A stretch of DNA of 12,714 nucleotides from Flavobacteriales bacterium (GTDB lineage Bacteria; Bacteroidota; Bacteroidia; Flavobacteriales_E; Vicingaceae). The stretch is from contig JAESUI010000368.1 in the NCBI GenBank assembly GCA_016763135.1, forward strand, positions 1 through 12,714, read 5' to 3'. Of the stretch, positions 1 to 7,522 are shown one piece after another. Position numbers and translations under genes: made by a program. Every line of letters starts with the position of its first letter. Position 1 is the stretch's first letter. The notes under the pieces are model-generated. The model did not search any database. It worked only from the letters and a program-made list of their open reading frames with translations, and was not told where the DNA came from.

Positions 1-1
1 G

Positions 2-1720
2 GCAGGAATGGCTTGGGAATTGAAATTCCCAAAGTTGATTGGTATTAAATTAACTGGGAAACTAAATGGTTGGACTTCTCCTAAAGATGTCATTTTAAAA
101 GTTGCAGGAATTTTAACTGTTAAGGGTGGTACAGGAGCAATTGTAGAATATTTTGGCGATGGTGCTGAATCTATGTCTTGTACGGGAAAAGGAACCATTT
201 GTAATATGGGTGCTGAAATAGGTGCAACCACTTCAACCTTTGGTTATGATGATTCTATGAGAAGATATTTGTCAGCAACTGGAAGAGAAGATGTTGTTGC
301 TTTGGCAGATACTGTTGCAGAACATCTAACTGGTGATCCAGAAGTTTATGCAAATCCAGAGAGCTATTTTGACCAGGTAATAGAAATAGATTTATCTACT
401 TTATCACCTCATGTAAATGGCCCATTTACACCAGATTTAGCTACTCCAATTGCTGAAATGAGAGAAAAAGCGATTAAAAATGATTGGCCTTTAAAAGTTG
501 ATTGGGGATTAATTGGTTCTTGTACCAATTCTTCTTACGAAGATTTAGCAAGAGCAGCTTCAATTGCCCAACAAGCTGTAGAAAAAGGACTAGTGACTAA
601 ATCTGAATTGGGTATTAATCCAGGTTCTGAACAAGTTCGGTATACGGCAGAAAGGGATGGGTTGTTAAAACCATTTGTAGATTTAAAAGCAAAAATATTT
701 ACCAATGCTTGTGGTCCTTGTATCGGACAATGGGATAGAGCAGGAGCAGAGAAAGGAGAAAAAAATACGATTATCCATTCTTTTAATAGAAACTTTTCAA
801 AACGTGCTGATGGAAATCCAAACACACATGCATTTGTAACTTCACCAGAAATGGTTGCTGCCATTGCAATTTCAGGAGATTTAGGGTTTAATCCAATTAC
901 AGATACGTTAATTAACGATAAAGGAGAGGAAGTGAAATTGGATCCGCCAACTGGGGATGAATTACCAGAAAAAGGTTTTGCCGTTGAAGATAATGGTTAT
1001 CAAGCTCCTGCAGCAGATGGTTCAGGAATTGAAGTAGTGGTTAATCCGGAATCCAAAAGATTACAATTATTAGTTCCATTCTCTCCTTGGGATGGTGGAA
1101 ACATTACTGGAGCTAAATTGTTAATTAAGGCAGAAGGTAAATGTACAACAGATCATATTTCTATGGCAGGACCATGGTTACAGTATAGAGGTCATTTAGA
1201 TAATATTTCTGAAAACTGTTTAATTGGAGCGGTAAACTTTTTTGGTGGAGCTACTAACGAAGTGGTGAACCAATTAACTGGAGATAAAGGAGCTGTTCCT
1301 GCTACGGCAAGAGCTTATAAAGCTGCTGGAGTTCCAAGTATTGTTGTTGGAGATCATAATTATGGTGAAGGTTCTTCTAGAGAGCATGCGGCAATGGAGC
1401 CTCGTCATTTAGGGGTTAAAGCAGTTATTGTAAAATCATTTGCACGTATTCATGAAACTAACTTGAAAAAACAAGGGATGTTAGGATTAACATTTGCAAC
1501 GGAATCAGATTATGAGTTAATTAAAGAAGATGATACGTTCACTTTCTCTGATTTAGCGGCATTTGCTCCGAGTAAACAATTAACATTAGATGTGGCTCAT
1601 GCTGATGGTTCTTCGGATACCATTATATTAAATCATACTTACAATGCACAGCAAATTGAATGGTACAGAGCAGGTTCTGCTTTGAACTTAATTAAAGCTG
1701 AAGCAGCGACTAATGCATAA
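2..1720 (+). CDS. acn: Aconitate hydratase, mitochondrial type (5' end outside window)
   Basis: Interconverts citrate and isocitrate through cis-aconitate in the cytoplasmic TCA cycle, using a [4Fe-4S] cluster. The frame is open to the window edge and the first Met codon (position 8) lies inside the family motif AGMAWELKFPK, so it is internal and the true start lies upstream. Counting that Met as 1, the cluster ligands are Cys172 (GSCTNSS), Cys235 and Cys238 (NACGPC). Arg261, Arg266, Arg394, Ser456 and Arg458 (GEGSSREH) match pig mitochondrial aconitase Arg447, Arg452, Arg580, Ser642 and Arg644 with a constant offset of 186. There is therefore no net insertion or deletion between the first and last of these sites, and about 186 N-terminal residues are missing. 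The C-terminal swivel domain is complete. This is the mAcn-like class, not the longer AcnA/IRP class. Convergent with the next gene and separated from it by a terminator. Confidence 0.97.
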   Translation, partial: AGMAWELKFPKLIGIKLTGKLNGWTSPKDVILKVAGILTVKGGTGAIVEYFGDGAESMSCTGKGTICNMGAEIGATTSTFGYDDSMRRYLSATGREDVVALADTVAEHLTGDPEVYANPESYFDQVIEIDLSTLSPHVNGPFTPDLATPIAEMREKAIKNDWPLKVDWGLIGSCTNSSYEDLARAASIAQQAVEKGLVTKSELGINPGSEQVRYTAERDGLLKPFVDLKAKIFTNACGPCIGQWDRAGAEKGEKNTIIHSFNRNFSKRADGNPNTHAFVTSPEMVAAIAISGDLGFNPITDTLINDKGEEVKLDPPTGDELPEKGFAVEDNGYQAPAADGSGIEVVVNPESKRLQLLVPFSPWDGGNITGAKLLIKAEGKCTTDHISMAGPWLQYRGHLDNISENCLIGAVNFFGGATNEVVNQLTGDKGAVPATARAYKAAGVPSIVVGDHNYGEGSSREHAAMEPRHLGVKAVIVKSFARIHETNLKKQGMLGLTFATESDYELIKEDDTFTFSDLAAFAPSKQLTLDVAHADGSSDTIILNHTYNAQQIEWYRAGSALNLIKAEAATNA

Positions 1721-1738
1721 TAATTAGTTATAGATTAT

Positions 1739-1770
1739 AAAAGCCCAACTCTAGGAGTTGGGCTTTTTTT
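1739..1770 (+). terminator. Rho-independent terminator of the aconitase gene, partly bidirectional
   Basis: A perfect 13-bp stem (1739-1751 with 1755-1767; core AAGCCCAACTC / GAGTTGGGCTT) closes on a 3-nt TAG loop and runs into seven T residues at 1764-1770, 18 bp after the aconitase stop. Read on the minus strand the stem is followed by only four T residues, so it may also stop transcripts of the convergent gene, less efficiently. Confidence 0.93.
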
Positions 1771-1775
1771 GGAAA

Positions 1776-3224
1776 TTACTTTTGAGCTAGTTCATTTTCT
1801 TGCATCATGTTTTTGTAATGCTCATAGCGAATAATTATTTCGTTAACATAATTATAAGTAATATATCCTTTACAATAGCCATTTCGGACAACCTCATCTT
1901 TATAATATTTAGCTTTCGATTTATTTAATAAATAGAAATCAACATTGTTTTCCCAAACAAAAGGGTCTTTTCCATATTTTTCAGTTAGTCTTCTAGCGTC
2001 TAAAACATGGCCAGGTCCTACGTTGTAAGATGCCAAAACAAATGGAATTCGTTCTGAACTATCTGCTATTATTGGTTTCCAATAATTGTCTAAATATTTT
2101 AGATATTTCACTCCAGCAACAATATTTGCATGAGCTGAAGAACTACTGTCAACCCCGTACCTCGCGCCAGTTTTAGGCATAAATTGCATTAAGCCAAAAG
2201 CTCCCCCCCAACCAAGTGCATTGTTGTTAAAATGAGATTCTTGATAAATTAATGCAGCTAATAATTCCCAATCCCAACCTAATTTTGGAGCATGTTTTTG
2301 TAAAATTTCATCATAAGGAGAGATGTCTCCACTTTCTAACGTGTAATATTTGTGATTTATTCTTTTCTTAAATCCTTTCTGATTTTTGAAATACTTGTTG
2401 TAAAGTAATTTAAATTTTCTAGTTTTTTGAAATTCTATTAACCATTCGTTGATAGATTTAGTTAGTTTAGGAGAATTCTTTCTTACTGCCCAAGCAATGT
2501 TCTGGTCTAAACTTACAGTCAGGTTTACATCTATATTTGGGTATTGCCATTGACTAACTATTGCTAAGTTTTTATCAGCAACTGTGTATTCAATTTCTTG
2601 AAAAGATACTTTTTCTATCAAATCTTCCATTGTTAATTCATCTACAGTTTCAATATTAACTTTTCCTCCAATTTCATTAGATAAGTTTTTCATTCGAGAA
2701 TAGAATGAAGATCCTTTTCTTATGGTTACAGTTTTTCCGATTAAATCTAGTGGGGACTGGAGGATTTGTTTTTTTAAATCAGCTTTTTTAAGTTTTCGCC
2801 AACCCTCAGGTTTTCGTTGAATTAAGACTTGTTGAGTGATTAAAATGGGGTGAGTGAAATTAGAATGTATTAAACGTTCTTCTGTAATGGTAAGATTGTC
2901 AGCAATAATGTCTGCTTCGCCTTTATTTAGATTAACAAAAATGCTATCTGTATTTTTTATTGGAATGACTTCTAGTTTTACATCTATATGCTCAGCATAT
3001 TTTTTTAAAAGTTCATATTCAAACCCCATAGGATTGCCTTTGTATATGAAGTAGCTAGTGGCATTGTAATTGATAAATGCTTTTAGTGTGCCTATAATTC
3101 TTATACTGTCTAAATCTTTGTAAACTATATTGTTCTTATGGCTACTGTTTCGTATGTCAGAAGTATTACACGCCATAAAAAATACAGCAAAGGAGATTAG
3201 TATAGTTGTGTAAAACTTATTCAT
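1776..3224 (-). CDS. MltF-like membrane-bound lytic murein transglycosylase (SBP_bac_3 + SLT)
   Basis: Predicted lipoprotein that cleaves the MurNAc-GlcNAc bond of peptidoglycan non-hydrolytically in the periplasm. The ATG at 3224 gives 482 aa. An in-frame TTG at 3236 would only add MCLY before a clean signal sequence and is not preferred. Residues 4-18 are hydrophobic and end in FFMA-Cys19, a relaxed lipobox. Residues 40-285 form a family-3 solute-binding domain: NPMGFEYELL, LTITEER with Arg117, and TVADKNLA with Asp217, at the places where amino-acid-binding homologues hold the ligand carboxylate and amino group. Residues 305-425 form the SLT domain with catalytic Glu329 (LIYQESHF), GLMQFMP (344-350), AGVKYL and ASYNVGPG. 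Length and domain order agree with the MltF family, which couples fragment sensing to glycan cleavage. Divergent from the WG-repeat gene with 89 bp between starts; no clear -7 element (AACCTTTG at 3234-3241 is a weak candidate). Confidence 0.93.
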   Translation of the reverse strand: MNKFYTTILISFAVFFMACNTSDIRNSSHKNNIVYKDLDSIRIIGTLKAFINYNATSYFIYKGNPMGFEYELLKKYAEHIDVKLEVIPIKNTDSIFVNLNKGEADIIADNLTITEERLIHSNFTHPILITQQVLIQRKPEGWRKLKKADLKKQILQSPLDLIGKTVTIRKGSSFYSRMKNLSNEIGGKVNIETVDELTMEDLIEKVSFQEIEYTVADKNLAIVSQWQYPNIDVNLTVSLDQNIAWAVRKNSPKLTKSINEWLIEFQKTRKFKLLYNKYFKNQKGFKKRINHKYYTLESGDISPYDEILQKHAPKLGWDWELLAALIYQESHFNNNALGWGGAFGLMQFMPKTGARYGVDSSSSAHANIVAGVKYLKYLDNYWKPIIADSSERIPFVLASYNVGPGHVLDARRLTEKYGKDPFVWENNVDFYLLNKSKAKYYKDEVVRNGYCKGYITYNYVNEIIIRYEHYKNMMQENELAQK

Positions 3225-3313
3225 ATATAAGCACAAAGGTTTTTGGAAGAAAATTTGTATTGCTAATTTAGTCGTCTATAATATTTACGTGAAAAATAAG
3301 AAATAGTTATCCA

Positions 3314-5425
3314 TTGAATAGAATAGTTAAAATATTAGCCTGTAGTGTGCTGTTTTTTTCTTTTGTGAAAGAAACAAATGCAAGTACTTTAAGTAAAGGG
3401 TTCGAAGCATTAAATGTGCATGATTATTTTAAAGCAAAAAGTTTGTTTTATAAAGCTTTAAAAAAGGATTCTTCAGCCGCAGCTTATGGCTTAAGTGTTA
3501 TTTATGCTAGAAATAATAATCCATTTTATAATTTAGATTCAGCGTTACATTACTCTAAAATTTCTACCAATACTTTTTGGGCCAACACTTCTGAGAAGCA
3601 AAAGATAAAATATAAGGAACTTAAAGTTGATACTATTTCAATATGTAAACAGCGAGAAGAGGTAGATAAGAAGTGTTTTGTTTTTGCCAAAGAATTAAAT
3701 ACTATAAAAGGATACAATCATTTTATAGTCAATAATATCGGAGCAATTCAGCTTGAAAAAGCTGTTGTAAGTAGAAATGTATTGGCTTATAAAAATGCTA
3801 AAAATAGTAATACGTCAGTTGCATATAAAAACTTCATAGCATCTTATCCAGAGGCTAAGCAAGTGAATGAAGCCAGAGCTAGGTACGACCAACAACTTTT
3901 TAAAGAATATACTATTGATAGAACTGTTCTTAGCAATGCAAAATTTATAAAAGAACAACCCAATAGTTTTTATGTAAAAGAAGCACAAGAAAATATTTAT
4001 GAATTGACGACTAAAAGTAAAACGGTTAGAGCGTATTATGATTTTGTAAAAACTTACCCTAAAAAACCTTCGGTAACAAAAGCGTGGAGAAACATATATA
4101 ATTTATCTACTCAAGTAAGAACGTCAAAAAATATTGAAATGTTTTTAACTCAGTTTCCAGATTATCCGTTTAAAGAGGAGTTGGAACAAGATTATGTATT
4201 GGCAAATACTGTGTATTATCAAATTCAAAAAAATAGTAAATGGGGCTTTGTAAATGAAGATTTAAAAGAAGTAATTCGACCAATTTATAGTTGGGTTGCT
4301 GATTTTTTAGAAGGAGCCGCAGCGGTAATGCTAAATGGTAAAGTTGGATTTATTAATAAAAACAATACTACAGTAATTCCTTTTGAATATGATGAAGCGG
4401 AATCTTTTGTAAACGGATTAGCCATTGTAGGTAAAAACGATAAGTATGGTATTATAAATAGAACTGGAGAAACAATTGTTCCTATTATTTATGATGATAT
4501 TGGAGGGATTAATAATCAGTTTATATCTATCGAATTAAATGGAAAATATGGATTTATTGATCAAAAAGGCACGTTGAAAGTTGGCTTACAATATGAGAGT
4601 GTTGGAGATTTTAATAATGGAATTGCTTATGTAAAACAAAACGGATTGTATGGAATAATAGACACGAATCTTTACTATGTGATTAAACCAAAATACGAAT
4701 GGATAGATAATTTAGAAAATGATTTTATTCGAATAAAAGAAAAGGGTTTGTATGGGGTAATTGATGCTAAAGGAAAAACAATTGTTAAACCAGTTTATAA
4801 CCAACTAACTGAAATTGAAAATGGTTACGCTATGGCGATAAAAGACAGTTTGTACGGTTATATCAAGTCGGGTGGAGCAATTGTAATTGATGTTTCATTG
4901 CCCTATAATGAAGGGGCAATAAATTGGGGGTTATTCAATAAAAAAGGGTTTGCACGAATTATTTCGGAAAATAATTTTGGGTTAATTGATACAACTGGCA
5001 ATAAGTTTATGCCTGCTCTCTTTGAAGATGTTGGAGAAATGGCATCAGGTTTAATTGCTATAAAAAGACATGAAAAATGGGGGTATTGTGATTATGAAAC
5101 TAAATTAAAAATCCCTTACAATTTTGAGTATGCTGCTGGGTTTATTAATGATTTTGCTATTGTTAAAATAGGAGGGCTGTACGGGGTGATTAATAAAAAA
5201 GGATCTTTCGTGATTGAGTCAAAATATGAAGTAATAGAGTGGTTTAATAAGCAAGAACTGCTAGTAAAAGAGAATGGTTTGTACGGTTTAATAGATATCA
5301 AACAAACGGTTGTCTTGCCAGTTCAATACACTAAAATTGAATATACCGCGGATAAGAAATTGTTACGTTTATATTCTAATAATGGGATTGAATACAAAAC
5401 AGTTGAATCTATTTTTGGAGAATGA
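3314..5425 (+). CDS. Secreted WG-repeat protein with N-terminal helical repeats
   Basis: Function unknown; predicted exported protein of 703 aa built from two repeat modules. The start must be TTG at 3314: the frame is closed by TGA at 3290 with no ATG between, and translation from TTG gives a good signal peptide (residues 1-23, TNA before Ser24). Residues 30-90 look TPR-like. Residues about 168-295 contain four helical repeats marked by the prolines 179, 216, 249 and 282 (SYP, EQP, TYP, QFP), spaced 37, 33 and 33. Residues 309-677 hold eleven WG repeats of the form [W/Y]GhId..G..vi.P.Y, with the aromatic-Gly pair at 310, 344, 378, 412, 446, 480, 514, 555, 589, 623 and 657. The period is exactly 34 except one 41-residue step. 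Trp is kept only in the repeats at 310 and 589; the rest use Tyr, Phe or Val. The stop overlaps the start of the NUDIX gene (ATGA), so the two are probably co-translated. Confidence 0.9.
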   Translation: MNRIVKILACSVLFFSFVKETNASTLSKGFEALNVHDYFKAKSLFYKALKKDSSAAAYGLSVIYARNNNPFYNLDSALHYSKISTNTFWANTSEKQKIKYKELKVDTISICKQREEVDKKCFVFAKELNTIKGYNHFIVNNIGAIQLEKAVVSRNVLAYKNAKNSNTSVAYKNFIASYPEAKQVNEARARYDQQLFKEYTIDRTVLSNAKFIKEQPNSFYVKEAQENIYELTTKSKTVRAYYDFVKTYPKKPSVTKAWRNIYNLSTQVRTSKNIEMFLTQFPDYPFKEELEQDYVLANTVYYQIQKNSKWGFVNEDLKEVIRPIYSWVADFLEGAAAVMLNGKVGFINKNNTTVIPFEYDEAESFVNGLAIVGKNDKYGIINRTGETIVPIIYDDIGGINNQFISIELNGKYGFIDQKGTLKVGLQYESVGDFNNGIAYVKQNGLYGIIDTNLYYVIKPKYEWIDNLENDFIRIKEKGLYGVIDAKGKTIVKPVYNQLTEIENGYAMAIKDSLYGYIKSGGAIVIDVSLPYNEGAINWGLFNKKGFARIISENNFGLIDTTGNKFMPALFEDVGEMASGLIAIKRHEKWGYCDYETKLKIPYNFEYAAGFINDFAIVKIGGLYGVINKKGSFVIESKYEVIEWFNKQELLVKENGLYGLIDIKQTVVLPVQYTKIEYTADKKLLRLYSNNGIEYKTVESIFGE

Positions 5426-6051
5426 TAACTTCCTTAAAAGCATACTTATCTGAAAGACTTAAACAAGAACTTCCTGGAAGAATTGCTCATATAGAGGCCG
5501 CTCCATATAGGAGAATTGAGTTTGATGAAAAAGAGTTGTCTGCAGCCAGAAAAAGTGGTGTTCTAGTACTTTTTTATGCAATAGGAAAAGAGCCTTACAT
5601 TGCATTGATGCAACGACCAGTTTATGAAGGAACACATAGCGGACAAGTATCTTTTCCTGGAGGGAAACAGGAAGAATCAGATAGGGATATTGAACATACT
5701 GCTTTGCGAGAAGCTAATGAAGAGGTAGGGGTTATTATGGAAGATGTTGAGGTAATTGGACAACTTTCAGATGTATATATTCCTGTTAGTAAATTTAATG
5801 TTTCTCCAGTTATTGGATTTGTAGATTATCATCCACAATTTATTATTGATAATCATGAAGTAGAAGAATTGATTGAGTTAAAACTATCAGACTTAACAGA
5901 CATTAATGAATTGGAAATCACTAAGATTAAACTTTCAAATAATACAGTTTTAAAAGCACCAAGTTTTGTGTTTAACCAAAAAATTGTTTGGGGAGCAACA
6001 GCTTTAATACTCAATGAATTAAGGCATATCCTAAAAGAATGGAAATCTTAA
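5422..6051 (+). CDS. NUDIX hydrolase, CoA pyrophosphatase type
   Basis: Predicted cytoplasmic enzyme of 209 aa that hydrolyses a nucleoside-diphosphate-linked compound; the CoA-pyrophosphatase subgroup cleaves CoA to phosphopantetheine and adenosine 3',5'-bisphosphate. The core has ALMQRPVYEGTHSGQVSFPGG (residues about 61-81), which resembles the CoA-specific motif upstream of the NUDIX box, followed by REANEEVG (96-103), which supplies the metal-binding glutamates. Strict spacing from the first Gly to REUxEE differs slightly from the classical box, as is usual in this subgroup. The ATG overlaps the upstream WG-repeat stop by 4 bp, which indicates translational coupling and decides the start. 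At the other end its TAA interlocks with the stop of the convergent gene. Substrate is inferred from the motif only. Confidence 0.9.
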   Translation: MITSLKAYLSERLKQELPGRIAHIEAAPYRRIEFDEKELSAARKSGVLVLFYAIGKEPYIALMQRPVYEGTHSGQVSFPGGKQEESDRDIEHTALREANEEVGVIMEDVEVIGQLSDVYIPVSKFNVSPVIGFVDYHPQFIIDNHEVEELIELKLSDLTDINELEITKIKLSNNTVLKAPSFVFNQKIVWGATALILNELRHILKEWKS

Positions 6052-6509
6052 TAGTTTTGGGCTGATAAGTTTGGGCTGTTATCCATTTCAATAATTGAAG
6101 AGTAGTTGATTCCATCAGGAGAATCCCTTCTTATTCTATATGTTGTATCATTCAAATTGTTTAAATCTACTGAGTAACAATATAATAAAGGAACCCCATT
6201 TGGAGATTTAAATCCTTGCTTTAATTTCACCGCAGAAAAATCAGTTCCATTTGCAGAAGACTCTAATGTGTAATTTGCATTTGATCTATTTTCGAGTACT
6301 AAAAACTTAAAATAAAGTTTGTTATTCACTTTCTTTACTTTAAAGTATTTAACAACATAGTCATTCACTTCATCATCATTAAATGCAACTTTTCCATTAA
6401 TAGATTGTGCATTAATTGTTACGGTAGTTAACATTAATCCCATTAAAATTACAAATATAATTACCCAGCTTCTACTGTTTGATGGTGATAAAATTCCTTG
6501 ATTATTCAT
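6048..6509 (-). CDS. Small secreted protein with a single beta-sandwich-like domain, function unknown
   Basis: A 153-aa protein without a known function. A polar N-terminus of 14 residues is followed by a hydrophobic stretch (15-31) and TINA-Gln35, a plausible signal-peptidase I site. The rest (about 52-143) alternates short beta-like segments: YTLESSANGTDFSAV, then YRIRRDSPDGINYSSII. This pattern resembles the Ig/FN3-like domain (F.IERS.DG..F..I ... YYRL...D.DG...YS..) that often lies just before the type IX secretion sorting domain in large Bacteroidota exoproteins. Here the domain stands alone and no sorting domain follows. A TACATTTG element at 6538-6545 on the minus strand, 28 bp before the ATG, supports the start and its being a real gene. 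The similarity is a judgement by eye and needs a profile search. Confidence 0.72.
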   Translation of the reverse strand: MNNQGILSPSNSRSWVIIFVILMGLMLTTVTINAQSINGKVAFNDDEVNDYVVKYFKVKKVNNKLYFKFLVLENRSNANYTLESSANGTDFSAVKLKQGFKSPNGVPLLYCYSVDLNNLNDTTYRIRRDSPDGINYSSIIEMDNSPNLSAQNY

Positions 6510-6537
6510 AGTGCAAATTTTTAGTGTTATAATACTT

Positions 6538-6545
6538 CAAATGTA
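6538..6545 (-). promoter_or_regulatory. Bacteroidota -7 promoter element for the 153-aa secreted protein
   Basis: TACATTTG on the minus strand fits TAnnTTTG exactly. It lies 28 bp upstream of the ATG at 6509, giving a leader of roughly 20-25 nt. No TTG/TTTG -33 element is seen at the usual 17-23 bp spacing, so strength is uncertain. Confidence 0.5.
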
Positions 6546-6586
6546 GGAGATACTATAAAGCGATAAAAGAGCAGAACGACTGAAAT

Positions 6587-6597
6587 TTACTGAGTAA
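6587..6597. repeat. 11-bp palindrome TTACTGAGTAA in the divergent intergenic region
   Basis: A perfect inverted repeat (TTACT, central G, AGTAA) between two divergent genes, sharing its last two bases with the left arm of the next hairpin. It has the size and symmetry of a dimeric-regulator half-site pair. A related TACTGAGTAAC copy sits at about 6169-6179 inside the neighbouring coding region, which weakens an operator reading. Confidence 0.35.
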
Positions 6598-6639
6598 CCA
6601 CCCTCTATTTTTTATATGTAATACTACTTAGAGGTGGTT
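6596..6639. repeat. Imperfect inverted repeat upstream of the MoxR gene
   Basis: The arms AACCACCCTCTA (6596-6607) and TAGAGGTGGTT (6629-6639) pair over 11 bp with one bulged C and enclose a 21-nt AT-rich loop. No T-tract follows on either strand, so it does not look like a terminator. It ends 34 bp before the putative -7 element of the MoxR gene and could be a regulator-binding site or a structured element. Confidence 0.5.
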
Positions 6640-6673
6640 TGATATAAATCATATCCTACAAATAACTTTCTCG

Positions 6674-6681
6674 TAAGTTTG
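6674..6681 (+). promoter_or_regulatory. Bacteroidota -7 promoter element for the MoxR/VWA pair
   Basis: TAAGTTTG fits TAnnTTTG exactly, 15 bp upstream of the ATG at 6697, so the expected transcript would have a leader of about 10 nt or less. No -33 TTG is present at the standard spacing; a TTTG at 6638-6641 is too far away (32 bp). This could mean an activated promoter. Confidence 0.5.
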
Positions 6682-6696
6682 TAAAAAAATTGAATT

Positions 6697-7518
6697 ATGC
6701 AGTTTACAGGAACAGAAAATTATATTGCTTCAAGAGATTTATCTATTGCAGTTAATGCGGCTATCCAACTAGAGAAGCCTTTATTAATTAAAGGTGAACC
6801 AGGGACAGGTAAAACATTATTGGCATTTGAAATCGCTAAAGCACTAAACAAAAAACTTTATACTTGGCACATTAAATCTACCACTTCAGCTCAACAAGGA
6901 TTGTATGAGTATGATGCTGTTTCTCGGTTAAGAGACTCGCAATTGGGAGATGAAAAGATAAATGATATTTCTAACTACATCATAAAAGGACAGCTTTGGG
7001 AAGCTTTTGAAGCTGATGAGCAAGTGGTTTTATTAATTGATGAAATTGATAAAGCAGATATAGAGTTTCCAAATGATTTGTTGTTAGAGCTAGATAAGAT
7101 GGAGTTCTATTGCTATGAAACCAAAAAAACGATTTATGCAAAACATAGACCTATCATTATTATCACATCAAATAACGAAAAGGAATTGCCAGATGCTTTT
7201 TTAAGAAGATGCTTTTTCCATTACATCAGTTTCCCTGATAGAGAAACATTAAAAGAAATTGTTAATGTACATTATGATAATTTAGAGGAAGACTTGATGC
7301 AGCGAGCAATGGATATTTTTTACAAGTTGAGAGATAAAAGAGGCTTAAAAAAGAAACCATCAACAAGTGAATTAATTGATTGGATTAAATTATTGTTGGT
7401 AGGGAAAATTACCACACAAGAATTAGATGAGGTAAAAAACATGGGAACTATTCCTCCTTATTTAGGAGCGCTATTAAAGAATGAACAAGACAAAGAAATA
7501 GTGGTTAAAGGTTACTAA
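6697..7518 (+). CDS. MoxR-family AAA+ ATPase
   Basis: Cytoplasmic AAA+ ATPase of 273 aa; MoxR proteins act as chaperone-like motors that help mature or activate a client protein together with a VWA partner. Walker A is GEPGTGKT (33-40), Walker B is LLIDEID (112-118), sensor 1 is the Asn pair at 159-160 (ITSNN), and the candidate arginine finger is Arg170/171 in DAFLRRC. A C-terminal helical lid follows (about 190-260). The length is at the short end of the MoxR range and fits the compact subfamily that is paired with CoxE-like VWA proteins. The VWA gene starts 4 bp after the stop. All catalytic motifs are intact. The client protein is not encoded in the window, so the process served is unknown. 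Confidence 0.95.
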   Translation: MQFTGTENYIASRDLSIAVNAAIQLEKPLLIKGEPGTGKTLLAFEIAKALNKKLYTWHIKSTTSAQQGLYEYDAVSRLRDSQLGDEKINDISNYIIKGQLWEAFEADEQVVLLIDEIDKADIEFPNDLLLELDKMEFYCYETKKTIYAKHRPIIIITSNNEKELPDAFLRRCFFHYISFPDRETLKEIVNVHYDNLEEDLMQRAMDIFYKLRDKRGLKKKPSTSELIDWIKLLLVGKITTQELDEVKNMGTIPPYLGALLKNEQDKEIVVKGY

Positions 7519-7522
7519 AAAA

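Noticed and set aside
1..10. Aconitase as a truncated pseudogene
   Set aside because: The frame is open to the window edge and the first Met is inside a conserved motif, so the missing part is simply outside the window.
535..864. Minus-strand open frame of 109 codons inside aconitase
   Set aside because: Lies fully antisense to a highly conserved gene, and its composition follows from the aconitase codons; no motif or signal.
3225..3236. TTG at 3236 as the start of the MltF-like gene
   Set aside because: It adds only MCLY before a normal signal peptide; the ATG at 3224 is better.
3237..3313. Promoter for the WG-repeat gene (TTTG at 3254 with TATTTACG at 3282)
   Set aside because: The downstream element deviates at two key positions and spacing is long; not reported as a site.
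4236..5344. CRISPR or DNA-level tandem repeat because of a 102-nt period
   Set aside because: The period is in the protein; the nucleotide copies are strongly diverged and continuous with one reading frame.
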